A stretch of DNA of 64,000 bases from the NCBI RefSeq assembly GCF_023923205.1, contig NZ_CP099490.1, positions 3,472,001 to 3,536,000 of the forward strand. Direction: 5' to 3'. The notes beneath the pieces were generated by a model. The model ran no database searches and was not told the DNA's origin. It was given only the letters and a program-made list of their open reading frames with translations. The position numbers and the translations under genes were made by a program. Shown one piece after another: positions 32,781 to 41,639 of the stretch. Source of the stretch: Ornithinimicrobium cryptoxanthini (lineage in GTDB: Bacteria; Actinomycetota; Actinomycetes; Actinomycetales; Dermatophilaceae). Numbering within the stretch: position 1 is the stretch's first letter; the number at the start of each line of letters is the position of its first letter.

Positions 32781-34610
32781 ATGGCAGACGTTCCTGCCTC
32801 CATGTTGTCTAGTCGTCGCGAGCACACCGTGCGAGCTCTCTGGATCGCGATAGACGGAGCCTGTTGGGTCATCGCCATCATGGCGACGCTGTGGACCCGA
32901 CTGGAGCTTGACGGCAACGTCTTGACGCACCTCAACACCTGGCTCGTCGCGCTGGGAGCCGCCAGCCTCCACGCCGTCGTCGGCACCGTCCTCGGGCCCT
33001 ACATGGTGCGCCACGTGCGCGGCAGCTTTGAGGAAGTCATCTCGGTGGTCCGCGCGGCTGCCATCACGGGCCTGGTCCTGCTGGTGGTCGCCTTCGCCTT
33101 CAACACCATCTTCCTGCCAAGGTCGGTCCCCTTCCTCGCGACAGCGCTGGCGATCGTGCTCATGCTCGCCGCCCGCTTCACCATCCGCACCTATCGCTCC
33201 CGACGTGCGGGGACGCGGGAAACAGCCGGTCGCGTCATCGTTTACGGCGCCGGGCTGGCCGGCCGCCGCCTCGCCTACAACATGCTGCACGACGACCGCA
33301 GCGAGCTCGTGCCCGTCGCCTACATCGACGATGACCGCCACAAGCGTCGCCTCAGGGTCGAGGGCGTGCCGGTCCTGGGCACCGGTGCTGACCTCGTCGC
33401 CGTGGCCGAGCGCACCAACGCCACCCACGTCGTGGTCGCCATCCCTCGTGTTGACTCAGAACTGCTGCGCGAGACGCGCGAGCTCGCCGAGGAGGCCGGC
33501 CTGAAAATCAAGGTCCTGCCCCCGCTCAACGAGTGGGTCCGGACGGCTGATCCCCAGGGGAGCGACCTGCGCGACCTCAACCTCGAGGACCTGCTCGGTC
33601 GGCATGCTGTCGCGCTCGACCAGGACGCGATCAGCGCCCACCTCACCGGTAGGGTCGTCCTGGTCACCGGCGCCGGCGGCTCAATCGGCTCAGAGTTGTG
33701 CCGCCAGATCGCGAAGTTCAACCCCGGACGCCTCGTCATGCTCGACCGCGACGAGTCGACTCTGCATGCCACCCAGCTCAGCATCACCGGTCGCGCGCTG
33801 CTCGACGCCGACGACCTGATCCTGGTCAACATCCGCGACGCCGACACGCTTCGAGCCCACTTCGCCGAGTTCAAACCCGAGATCGTCTTCCACGCAGCCG
33901 CCCTAAAGCACCTCAGCCTGCTCGAGCGCTACCCCACCGAGGCATGGCAGACCAACGTGTTGGGCACCCTCAACGTGCTGCAGGCCGCCACCGAGGCTGG
34001 CGTCGACACCTTCGTCAACATCTCCACCGACAAGGCGGCAAGTCCGACCTCCGTCCTGGGCTACTCCAAGCGGATCGCCGAGCGGCTCACCGCGCACTAC
34101 GCCCAGACCGCCCCCGGCCGTTATGTCTCCGTCCGCTTCGGCAACGTCCTGGGCTCCCGCGGCTCGGTCATCCCCGCCTTCACCGAGCAGATCCGTCGTG
34201 GCGGTCCCGTCACTGTCACCGACCCCGACGTCGAGCGTTACTTCATGCTCATCCCCGAGGCGTGCCAGCTCGTGATGCAGGCCGGCGCCATCGGCCACGA
34301 CGGCCAGGCGATGGTGCTCGACATGGGCACCCCCGTGAAGATCGTCGACGTCGCCCACGAGCTCATCGCGCTCTCCGGCAAGGACGTCGAGATCCAGTTC
34401 ACCGGCCTGCGGCCCGGGGAGAAGTTGACTGAGGTGCTCTTCATGACCGATGAGGCCCACCAGCCGACCTCCCATCCGATGATGGCGGCCGTGGACGTCC
34501 CCTCACTGGACCCGCACTTTCTAATGCGACTGCAGGTCCAGGACCCCGCATCCGTCCGCCGAGCCTTCGAGGCCTGCGGGAACAGCGACACCTCCGCAGC
34601 CGCGATGTGA
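32781..34610 (+). CDS. Membrane-bound nucleotide-sugar 4,6-dehydratase (PglF/WbpM/CapD family)
   Basis: 609 residues. Four N-terminal membrane helices (residues 15-120), then a first Rossmann domain (RVIVYGAGLAGRRLAY) and the SDR catalytic domain: VTGAGGSIGSELCRQI near residue 295, HAAALKHLSLLE, and NISTDKAASPTSVLGYSKR. At the position four residues before the catalytic Lys, normally Tyr in SDRs and Met in PglF/WbpM, this protein has Leu. It should convert UDP-GlcNAc to the 4-keto-6-deoxy sugar that the PglE-like enzyme at 11716 needs. AAGGGG precedes the ATG. Probably expressed with the downstream autokinase gene. Confidence 0.9.
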   Translation: MADVPASMLSSRREHTVRALWIAIDGACWVIAIMATLWTRLELDGNVLTHLNTWLVALGAASLHAVVGTVLGPYMVRHVRGSFEEVISVVRAAAITGLVLLVVAFAFNTIFLPRSVPFLATALAIVLMLAARFTIRTYRSRRAGTRETAGRVIVYGAGLAGRRLAYNMLHDDRSELVPVAYIDDDRHKRRLRVEGVPVLGTGADLVAVAERTNATHVVVAIPRVDSELLRETRELAEEAGLKIKVLPPLNEWVRTADPQGSDLRDLNLEDLLGRHAVALDQDAISAHLTGRVVLVTGAGGSIGSELCRQIAKFNPGRLVMLDRDESTLHATQLSITGRALLDADDLILVNIRDADTLRAHFAEFKPEIVFHAAALKHLSLLERYPTEAWQTNVLGTLNVLQAATEAGVDTFVNISTDKAASPTSVLGYSKRIAERLTAHYAQTAPGRYVSVRFGNVLGSRGSVIPAFTEQIRRGGPVTVTDPDVERYFMLIPEACQLVMQAGAIGHDGQAMVLDMGTPVKIVDVAHELIALSGKDVEIQFTGLRPGEKLTEVLFMTDEAHQPTSHPMMAAVDVPSLDPHFLMRLQVQDPASVRRAFEACGNSDTSAAAM

Positions 34611-34674
34611 AAGCTACGACCCCTTCGCGGGTAGGGTGACCCAGTCCGCAACCGTCTCAAGTACAGGATTATCG

Positions 34675-36105
34675 GTGGAGCTAACTGACTACGTGCGAAT
34701 CGCCAGACGCAGTTGGCGGCTCATCCTGGCAGCGGTGCTCACCGTGGTCGCCCTGGCCGCGCTGCTGACGGCTCTGACGCCGCGGGAGTATCGATCCACG
34801 GCTCAGCTGTTCGTGTCGACAGCCGGCGGTGACAGCGTCTCAGACCTGGCCCAGGGCGGGTCGTTCACGCAGCGTCAGGTCGCGACCTATGCCGACATCG
34901 CCACGACACCGATCGTCCTTGACAAGGTCGTGGCAGAGCTCGGACTGGATGAGTCCGCTGGGTCACTGGCGGGACGCGTGAGTGCCGTCGTGCCACCCAA
35001 CACCGTCCTCATCGACGTCGCGGTGGTCGATGACGACCCGGTGGAGGCAGCACAGGTCGCGAACTCTGTCGCCGCTGAGTTCGCCGAGACCCTGCAGGAG
35101 CTGGAGCGAGTCGACGCCTCAGGCGAGAGTCCTGTCAAGGCGACGGTCGTGAAGCCCGCGACCGCGCCGCAGTCGCCTGCGAGTCCCAGCCCCCTGCGCA
35201 ACCTTGCTCTGGCGACCGTCCTGGGTCTGCTGCTCGGGGCTGGGCTAGCTGTGCTTCGCGACCTGCTCGACACCAACGTCAGGGGGGAGTCCGACATCCA
35301 CCGCGTCACTGACGAGCCCGTGATCGGGGCCATCGCCTTCGACAAGGACGCCGAGGACCACCCCCTCGTGATCGAGATTGACCCGCACAGTCACCGCTCC
35401 GAAGCTTTCCGCTCGTTGCGGACCAACCTCTTCTATCTCAGTCCCGACGAGCCGGCGCGGACGCTGCTGATCACGTCCACGGTGCCGAACGAGGGCAAGA
35501 GCACCACCTCGGTGAACCTGGCGCTGACCATGGCCGAGACTGGCGCCAGGGTCTGCCTCATCGAAGGTGACCTGCGGCGCCCGCGGATGCTCGAGTACAT
35601 GGGGCTCGAGAGCGCTGCGGGCCTCACGGATGTGTTGGTCGGGCGGGTGGACGTCGAGGACGTGCTGCAGCCCCACGTGTCGAACCTGCACGTCCTCGGG
35701 TGCGGGCCCATCCCACCGAACCCGAGCGAACTGCTCGGGTCCGCTGCGATGGAGCGTCTCCTGGAACGACTCTCGAAAGACTACGACTACGTCGTCATCG
35801 ACGCACCACCCGTCCTGGCAGTGACGGACGCGGCCGTCCTCTCGACGTTGGCGGACGGGACGATCGTCGTCGTCGGGGTTGGGGTGGTCAAGCGTGACAC
35901 TCTGTCGCGAGCGATCGCCGCGCTCGAGCGGGTGGACGCCAACGTGCTGGGCGTCGTGCTCAACCGGCTCCCGGTCAAGGGGCCAGACGCCTACGCCTAC
36001 GACTATCAGAGCTATCGGCCCGGGGTGGAGATCGAGGGCCGGGGGCGACGCGCAAGGTCCAAGGCCTCGCGTCGGCGCTCTGAGCTCGCGCAAACACAGG
36101 AGTGA
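34675..36105 (+). CDS. Wzz/Wzc-type polysaccharide tyrosine autokinase
   Basis: 476 residues from the GTG at 34675, preferred to a GTG at 34636 because AGGA lies 6 bases upstream and the protein then opens like its paralogue. Two membrane helices near residues 20-40 and 175-195 flank an extracellular chain-length domain. The kinase part has Walker A PNEGKSTTS near 271, Walker A' IEGDLRRPRM near 296 and Walker B YVVIDAPPV near 371, and ends in a tyrosine-rich segment (DAYAYDYQSYRPG) that would be autophosphorylated. It controls polymer length and export. A paralogue is at 41636. Confidence 0.9.
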   Translation: MELTDYVRIARRSWRLILAAVLTVVALAALLTALTPREYRSTAQLFVSTAGGDSVSDLAQGGSFTQRQVATYADIATTPIVLDKVVAELGLDESAGSLAGRVSAVVPPNTVLIDVAVVDDDPVEAAQVANSVAAEFAETLQELERVDASGESPVKATVVKPATAPQSPASPSPLRNLALATVLGLLLGAGLAVLRDLLDTNVRGESDIHRVTDEPVIGAIAFDKDAEDHPLVIEIDPHSHRSEAFRSLRTNLFYLSPDEPARTLLITSTVPNEGKSTTSVNLALTMAETGARVCLIEGDLRRPRMLEYMGLESAAGLTDVLVGRVDVEDVLQPHVSNLHVLGCGPIPPNPSELLGSAAMERLLERLSKDYDYVVIDAPPVLAVTDAAVLSTLADGTIVVVGVGVVKRDTLSRAIAALERVDANVLGVVLNRLPVKGPDAYAYDYQSYRPGVEIEGRGRRARSKASRRRSELAQTQE

Positions 36106-36108
36106 GCG

Positions 36109-36963
36109 ATGGCGCCCAGCACCAGGACTCAGAACGTGATCGTCACGGTCCTTGCTGTGCTCGCCATAGGTCTGTCGGGCTTTGCGATGTGGAGTGTCGC
36201 TCAACCGCACTCGTCTCTCGTGGACGGCGCGACCGCGACGACGCGACCTGCGACTGGGTCTGACAACCAGGCGGCCGCAACCTCGACTGCTGCGCCAACC
36301 GGTGACGAGGACGAGACCACCGAGAGCGCCACGGGCGAGACCGAGACGGCCACGGCCTCCAACGCGAGTGTGGACAGCGAGTCCACCCCCAGTGTTGAGA
36401 GCTGGGTGGACGCCTGGTCTGGGGAGGCGGACCTGCTCGTCATCGGCGACGGCCTGAGCAACATGCCAAACCAGTGGGTGCAGCTGTGGGCGCGGCAGGT
36501 CGGCCAGGACCGTCCCGTCCAGCTCCACCACTGGGGCGAGCGCTCGAACGTCTCCTTCAACGACCCGCGGGTGCTCTCCGAGGCGGGCGGAGCTGCCCTG
36601 ACCGTCTGGAGCGCCAGCCGCGCCGGGTCGAGCGTCGCGGACGCCGCAGAGCACTACGAACGCTTCGTCGAGGCGTCGACCACGCCTGACGCGGTGCTCG
36701 TCACGCTCGGGCACAGCAGCGGGCGCGAGGACGTGGCAGCCGGCCTCGACGCACTCCTGGACCAGATAGACGAGACCATCCCCGTGCTCATTGCGATCGG
36801 GCCCGAGGGGCTCTATGCCGACGGCGTCGGTGATGCCTTCCTCGACTGGGCCCAGGACCACGATGACCGCGTCTCGATGCTCGACATCCGGCCAGTCGCA
36901 CCGGCCTATCCCACCGCCGAGCAGTGGGCTCTCGCCTTCCAGGAGGCGCTCGACTCACCCTGA
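36109..36963 (+). CDS. Membrane-anchored SGNH-hydrolase-like protein
   Basis: 284 residues. One N-terminal membrane anchor (VIVTVLAVLAIGLSGFAMW), a 60-residue Thr/Ala/Glu-rich linker, then an SGNH-like fold: LLVIGDGLSNMPNQW (block I, usually GDS), LVTLGHSSGRED where block III would be, and a C-terminal segment before AYPTAEQWALAF where the catalytic Asp-x-x-His would lie. The serine of GDS is Gly-Leu-Ser here and no clear DxxH is seen, so activity is uncertain. It begins 3 bases after the autokinase stop and probably acts outside the membrane on the same polymer. Confidence 0.65.
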   Translation: MAPSTRTQNVIVTVLAVLAIGLSGFAMWSVAQPHSSLVDGATATTRPATGSDNQAAATSTAAPTGDEDETTESATGETETATASNASVDSESTPSVESWVDAWSGEADLLVIGDGLSNMPNQWVQLWARQVGQDRPVQLHHWGERSNVSFNDPRVLSEAGGAALTVWSASRAGSSVADAAEHYERFVEASTTPDAVLVTLGHSSGREDVAAGLDALLDQIDETIPVLIAIGPEGLYADGVGDAFLDWAQDHDDRVSMLDIRPVAPAYPTAEQWALAFQEALDSP

Positions 36964-36975
36964 CCAGGGTCCGTA

Positions 36976-38430
36976 GTGCCTCATGTCAAGATGCCCGCGA
37001 AACGGGGCCCGTGCCTCAACTAGGAGCTGCCCGCGAAAGCGGGTGTGGCTCAGCTGGCCTGGACGCGGATGCCGCAGCGGACGTCGGGCAGGGCTGAGGG
37101 GAAGCTGGCGAGGTAGAGCTGCTCGGTTTTGTCCTTGGCCAGGACGAGTAGCCGCTCTTGTAGGTCGGCGATGCGGCGGGCGAGGTCGGCGGGGTTCAAG
37201 GAGTCGCGGTAGGTGGTCAGCTCGGCCTCCTGCTGGGGGGACAGGACCTGGGCGCTCAGGAGGCGGTCCAGCGGGGTGGCGGGCATGTCGTAGAGGCGGG
37301 TGCGGTGCCCGTGGCGGTCCTGCCCGTACCCGATCGGCTTCTTGGTCGGGGTGAGGTAGTTGAGGCGGTCGTTGACCAACGGCCAGAGCCGGCCCAGCAC
37401 CTTGCGCTCCTCGGCGGTGTCGTAGCGGTAGTAGAAGCCGTACCTGCGCACCAGGTGGTTGTTCTTGGACTCGATGGTGGCCTGGTCATTCTTCTTGTAC
37501 GGCCGGGACCTGGTGAAGAAGATCTGCCGGTCAGCGGCCCAGCTGATGACGGCGTGGTTGAGTAACTCGCTGCCGTTATCGAAGTCGAGGCCGGTGACGG
37601 CGAACGGGATAGTCTGCACCCCGGCCTGAAGCGCGCTCAGGATGTGGGTGTGGGCGTTGTTTGCGCACCGTGGTCGTGAACACCCACCCGGTGTGCATGC
37701 AGGTCAGGTTCACGGTACGAGCGAACTCGCCCTTCAGCGTCGGCCCGCAGTGCGCGACGGTGTCGCCCTCGAAGAACCCTGGTTCGGCCTCGACCTCATC
37801 ACCGGCCTTGCGGATCGCGATCGAGGACCGCAGCAACGGCGAGGGCTTGGTCGTGCAGACCCCGCGCAACTGGTCGGTGGCCTTGACCGGCTTCAGGTAC
37901 CGGTCGATCGTGGCGGCGCTCATCGACAGCAACTCGACGCGCACACCCGGGCTGTACCTGCCCTGCGGGTCCAGCCGGCCTGACCCGTCCAAGGCGAACT
38001 CGCCATGACGTTCCAGGGCATCGAGCTGGGTGGCCATCGAGGCGGCCAGGTACTTGCCGCACTGCCCTCCCGAGGCCGCCCACACCTTTTGCAGGATCTT
38101 GGTCGCGTCGTAGGAGTACTTCGGCGCCCGTGGCTTCCTGGGCCGTGCTGCGACCTGCCGGCCCGGCCCTGGCGGTGCTTTCGCCGCCGCCGTCAGGCGG
38201 CGTCGGGCGTTGTCCCGCGACCAGCCTGTCACCGAGACCACCTCGTCCAGGATCTGTCCCCTCTCCTTCTTCGCGGCCCTCACGTACGCCTTGGCGTACC
38301 TGGTTGTGACCTCGGCACGAGACCTCATCGACAGCCCACCGTCCATGTCCCAGGATGCACCCCCAGCCCCCATTTCGCGAGCATTCATAGGTGAGGCACC
38401 AGGCCCGTTTCGCGGGCGCTTTAGGTGAGT
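36976..38430. mobile_element. Insertion sequence with doubled terminal repeats
   Basis: Each end has two spaced copies of a motif 'tgcctca ... gcccgcgaaacggg' (36978-37035 on the left; 38363-38427 inverted on the right), making an imperfect ~60-bp terminal inverted repeat. The element holds a single transposase gene with a frameshift. It lies between the SGNH-like gene and the second polysaccharide locus, and may have separated the priming transferase from its original promoter. No target duplication was identified with certainty. Confidence 0.75.
37050..38346 (-). pseudogene. DDE (integrase-core) transposase, frameshifted
   Basis: The N-terminal half reads TRYAKAYVRAAKKERGQILD with an HTH (VTGWSRDNARRRL). 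The first catalytic Asp is in PGFFEGDTVAHCG. After a one-base slip at about 37660 (TTT run on the plus strand) the frame continues with the second Asp in LDFDNGSELLNH and the Glu in QATIESKNNHLVRRYG. The C-terminal region is YRDSLNPADLARRIADLQE. Domain order fits rve-type ISNCY-like transposases. The frame break falls at GCAAACAAC, not a classic slippery heptamer, so mutation or a sequencing error is likelier than programmed shifting. Confidence 0.8.
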
Positions 38431-38620
38431 CTCGTCGGGGTCTTGCCCTCCGGACCATTCCACGACAGACTCTGTGCCTGTGGTCGTGCGGCACGCGATG
38501 CGCGACTCCCCGAGGGAAAGTGGGCCCGACGTGGTGGTTTCGGGGTTCGGTCGTGCGCACCCGCAGCACAGCACCCGTCGACGCGTGGCCGCCGTGCCGT
38601 CGCCTACAGGGGGCGTTGCT

Positions 38621-39268
38621 GTGCCGGAACCGCGCAAGGTAGTGGCACTCGGGGGCGGGCAGCCGCACCACGCGAGTCGTTTTCCCACCTCGTCCGCGAA
38701 GCGGACCATCGACCTCGCCACCGGGGTGCTGCTCGCCACTCTCCTCGCCGTCCTGATCGTCCCCCTGGGTATCCTGATCAAGATCGGCTCTCCCGGGCCG
38801 GCGATCATCCGACAGCCACGCGTCGGTCAGCACGGCCGGGTATTCCAGATGTACAAGCTGCGGTCAATGCGCTCGGACGCCGAGGCGGACGGCGTCGCCC
38901 GCTGGGCGCAGATCGACGACCCCAGGATCACGCCCATCGGCCGGATCCTGCGGAAAACCCGACTCGACGAACTTCCGCAGGCCATCAACGTGCTCCGCGG
39001 CGACATGGCCGTCGTGGGTCCACGCCCAGAGCGACCGGAGTGGATCGACCTGCTCGGCAGCACCCACGAGAACTTCCACCTGCGTCACAACGTCAGGCCC
39101 GGAATCACCGGGATGGCCCAGGTCCACCACTGCTACACCTCGACCCTGACGGACTGGGAGCAGAAGCTTCTCTACGATCTGCACTACGTCCGTTCCGCGA
39201 CGCTGGGCCTGGAGCTGCTGATCCTGCTCAGGACCGTCGCCGTCGTGCTCAATCGCCGCGGTCTCTAG
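38621..39268 (+). CDS. Undecaprenyl-phosphate sugar phosphotransferase (priming enzyme)
   Basis: 215 residues from the GTG at 38621, which has CAGGGGG about 8 bases upstream; in-frame starts further up run toward the IS and add a low-complexity leader. RTIDLATGVLLATLLAVLIV is the reentrant membrane helix. The catalytic core reads RQPRVGQHGRVFQMYKLRSM, LRKTRLDELPQAINVLRGDM with Asp-Glu, and VVGPRPERPEW. It starts repeat-unit assembly on undecaprenyl phosphate for the second locus. Its stop overlaps the stop of the convergent glycosyltransferase gene. Confidence 0.88.
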   Translation: MPEPRKVVALGGGQPHHASRFPTSSAKRTIDLATGVLLATLLAVLIVPLGILIKIGSPGPAIIRQPRVGQHGRVFQMYKLRSMRSDAEADGVARWAQIDDPRITPIGRILRKTRLDELPQAINVLRGDMAVVGPRPERPEWIDLLGSTHENFHLRHNVRPGITGMAQVHHCYTSTLTDWEQKLLYDLHYVRSATLGLELLILLRTVAVVLNRRGL

Positions 39269-40356
39269 CCTGCGGGCGCGACGGCGGCCTCTGCCGTGTC
39301 AATCGCGTACTCCCAGGACAGGAGCGCCGCCGATCGGGTGGACAGGGCTCTCCGCTCGGAGTCACGCGACTGGCCGACGAGGTCTGCGACCGCGAGCGCC
39401 ACGTGCCTGGCCGTCTCCTCGACCGTGATCCCACCCTGCGCCAGAAGCACCGTATTCGTCTGCTGGCGCAGGGGAGAGACGACGGCCGGAACGCCCAGCA
39501 CCAGGCTGTCCAGCAACTTGAACGGGATCCCGTTGATCTGGTTGCGTTCGAGGTCCGAGGTGGGCAGGCACAGACTGACCGAACTGGCCGCCAGGACCTC
39601 CAACGCTCGGTCCCGAGGGAGCCGTCCGTGGTATCGAATGTGGGGCAACTTGCGTGCAGCGTGGCGCACAAGCCCCGCGTGCTGGCCGTCGCCGACGACC
39701 TGCAGCCCCACGCCCTGCGGCCAGTGCGGTGAGGCTGAAGCCGCAAGCAGGAGCTCGATCCCCTGCCAGCCGGCCAGCACGCCCACGAAGCACGCATACG
39801 CCGGCACGGCCGCCGACCGCCGCCGCCGCACAAGCTCGGGATCCGCCCCGTTCCTGGCCCAGCGGACGTCGGTGTGACCGCGGGCGGTCCGCCGGACCCA
39901 CGCCTGCAGACCAGGGCTGACGCAGATCACCGAGTGCGCGAGCCGGAACTCGGTCCGCGCCAGGAGCCGCAGGAGCGGGGCAAGGGTGCGCGCCCTCGGG
40001 TGGGCAATCGGGACGTCCCCGAGACCGCCGTTGACCTCGAGGACGAGCCGCTTGCCGTGAAGCCGCGCGAGAAGGCAGGTCGGGAGGTCCACAACATGCC
40101 AGCGACAGTAGACCGCGTCCACGTGCCGCACGCTGCGGAGCGTTCGCCACCAGTACCGGGACCAAGTGCTGAACCTCCCTCCCGGGCCAGAGGGGCTCGC
40201 CGCCGTGTTCCAGTTCCTGACGACTCTGAGACCCCGCCGGGTGAGGCCCCTGCAGATGACCTCACCGTGCACGCGCGCGGCCGACCCCTCGATCGCGGGC
40301 TCGAGGCACGTGTGCAGGACGGTGACGCGCTGCCGCATGTCCGTCAAGCCTGTCAT
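39265..40356 (-). CDS. GT4-family glycosyltransferase
   Basis: 363 residues. N-terminal acceptor domain with EGSAARVHGEVICRGLTRRG; donor domain with CFVGVLAGWQGIELLLAA, LQVVGDGQHAGLV and INGIPFKLLDSLVLGVPAVV, where the conserved Glu of the E-x7-E motif is replaced by the 'KLLDSLVLG' form. It transfers a sugar in the second polysaccharide pathway. The ATG overlaps the stop of the Wzy-like gene (ATGA). Last gene of a three-gene leftward operon with that membrane protein and the autokinase. Confidence 0.85.
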   Translation of the reverse strand: MTGLTDMRQRVTVLHTCLEPAIEGSAARVHGEVICRGLTRRGLRVVRNWNTAASPSGPGGRFSTWSRYWWRTLRSVRHVDAVYCRWHVVDLPTCLLARLHGKRLVLEVNGGLGDVPIAHPRARTLAPLLRLLARTEFRLAHSVICVSPGLQAWVRRTARGHTDVRWARNGADPELVRRRRSAAVPAYACFVGVLAGWQGIELLLAASASPHWPQGVGLQVVGDGQHAGLVRHAARKLPHIRYHGRLPRDRALEVLAASSVSLCLPTSDLERNQINGIPFKLLDSLVLGVPAVVSPLRQQTNTVLLAQGGITVEETARHVALAVADLVGQSRDSERRALSTRSAALLSWEYAIDTAEAAVAPAG

Positions 40357-41639
40357 GGTCGCAGAGCCAGCAGCGACCGGCCGTGGCCGGTCCGTGACCG
40401 CACGAAGTCTGTGCCGTCAGACGGGGCCGTGTCTCCGAGGAGCGTCAGCCCGGCGACGACCCAGACCAGGCAGGTCGCCTGGACCGTGAACATCGGGGCC
40501 AAGGTGAGCGACCCGAGCGCCACGACGGCGCACACGAAGGCCAGCGGCATCACCCGCGGTCCCCCCCGCAGGTGCAGCACGAGCGGGGACAGGAGAGCGA
40601 GCACGTAGGCACCGACCAGGAACAGTCCGCCCTGCAGGTAGAACGCCACGAACTGGTTGTCGATGAACCCCCCGAACTGCACCTGCGGCGGCCCCAGCGT
40701 CCCGAAGCTGAAGCGGGGGTCGGCGGGGCTGTAGTCCAGCGCGAGCCGCCAGGCCTCGACCCGCCCCATCAGGTTGGCATCCGTCCGGATCCCCTCGGTG
40801 AGGATGTCGGTCACGCTGCCCAGGCGGTTGGCCAGACCACCCTCGAGCAGCCGCTGCGGAAGTCCCCACGCATACAGAAGCAGCGTACCGGGCAGCACGA
40901 ACACTGCGGCGCCCACGACGATGCGGCCGAGCCGTGCCCAGTCGCGGACCGCGTGGACCGCCCAGACCAGGAGCAGCACTGCCAGGCAGAAGATCCCCGT
41001 GCGGGACTGGCTTGCCAGGATGCCGACGATCGCCAGGGCAGCTGCACTGTGACGACGCGCGCCGCTCAGGTAGCAGTAGGAGAGGACCAGCGCCGCGACC
41101 CCCCACATGGCAAAGGTGTTGGCATTGATGAACAGACCCGTGGACCGGCCGACGATGACGTAGGCCTCGCTCAGGGAGCGCTGGGACTCGATGTCCCACT
41201 GCTGAAGCGGCCCCCACACCGACGTCGGCAGCAGTCCCAGCCGGTAGAGCGCCTGGCCCAGCGCGTAGGCCCCGTGGATGACGATGGCTGCGTGGCAGAA
41301 CGGCAGGATTCGCGCACCCGCGGTCACGGTCAGGGCCAGCACGGCCAGCGGCACCAGGACGACCATCCACGAGTAGAGCGAGGTCACCCCGTAGGTGCCC
41401 AGCAACACACCTGCCGCGGGATACACCAGCAGCAAGAAGAACAGCGGGCCGACCGTCTCCACCCACCCGCTGCGGACGGCCGGCCATGGGCGGCCGGCGC
41501 CCACCCACGCGAGGACCGCCGCCGCGACGAACAGCACCTCGAGGACGGGAAGACCAGCGAAGTCGCCCGTCCGTCCGATATTCACCCTCATGCCTAGCGT
41601 CAGGTAGACCAGGAACAGCCAGAGGGCGACGGAGGTCAT
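40353..41639 (-). CDS. O-antigen ligase/polymerase (Wzy/WaaL-like) membrane protein
   Basis: 428 residues with about eleven hydrophobic helices. The Wzy_C-type hallmark is present: AALAIVGILASQSRTGIFCL followed by more helices and a large loop ending GTLGPPQVQFGGFIDNQFVA, with the Arg of SQSRTG typical of ligases and polymerases. It probably polymerises or attaches repeat units on the outer membrane face. The stop and start overlap neighbouring genes on both sides (ATGA), so it is coupled to the chain-length autokinase. Second such protein in the window (other at 5760). Confidence 0.85.
   Translation of the reverse strand: MTSVALWLFLVYLTLGMRVNIGRTGDFAGLPVLEVLFVAAAVLAWVGAGRPWPAVRSGWVETVGPLFFLLLVYPAAGVLLGTYGVTSLYSWMVVLVPLAVLALTVTAGARILPFCHAAIVIHGAYALGQALYRLGLLPTSVWGPLQQWDIESQRSLSEAYVIVGRSTGLFINANTFAMWGVAALVLSYCYLSGARRHSAAALAIVGILASQSRTGIFCLAVLLLVWAVHAVRDWARLGRIVVGAAVFVLPGTLLLYAWGLPQRLLEGGLANRLGSVTDILTEGIRTDANLMGRVEAWRLALDYSPADPRFSFGTLGPPQVQFGGFIDNQFVAFYLQGGLFLVGAYVLALLSPLVLHLRGGPRVMPLAFVCAVVALGSLTLAPMFTVQATCLVWVVAGLTLLGDTAPSDGTDFVRSRTGHGRSLLALRP

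Noticed and set aside
37640-37670. Programmed ribosomal frameshift in the IS transposase
   Set aside because: The site is GCAAACAAC, with no A6G or classic slippery heptamer and no obvious downstream pseudoknot. A mutation or sequence error is simpler.
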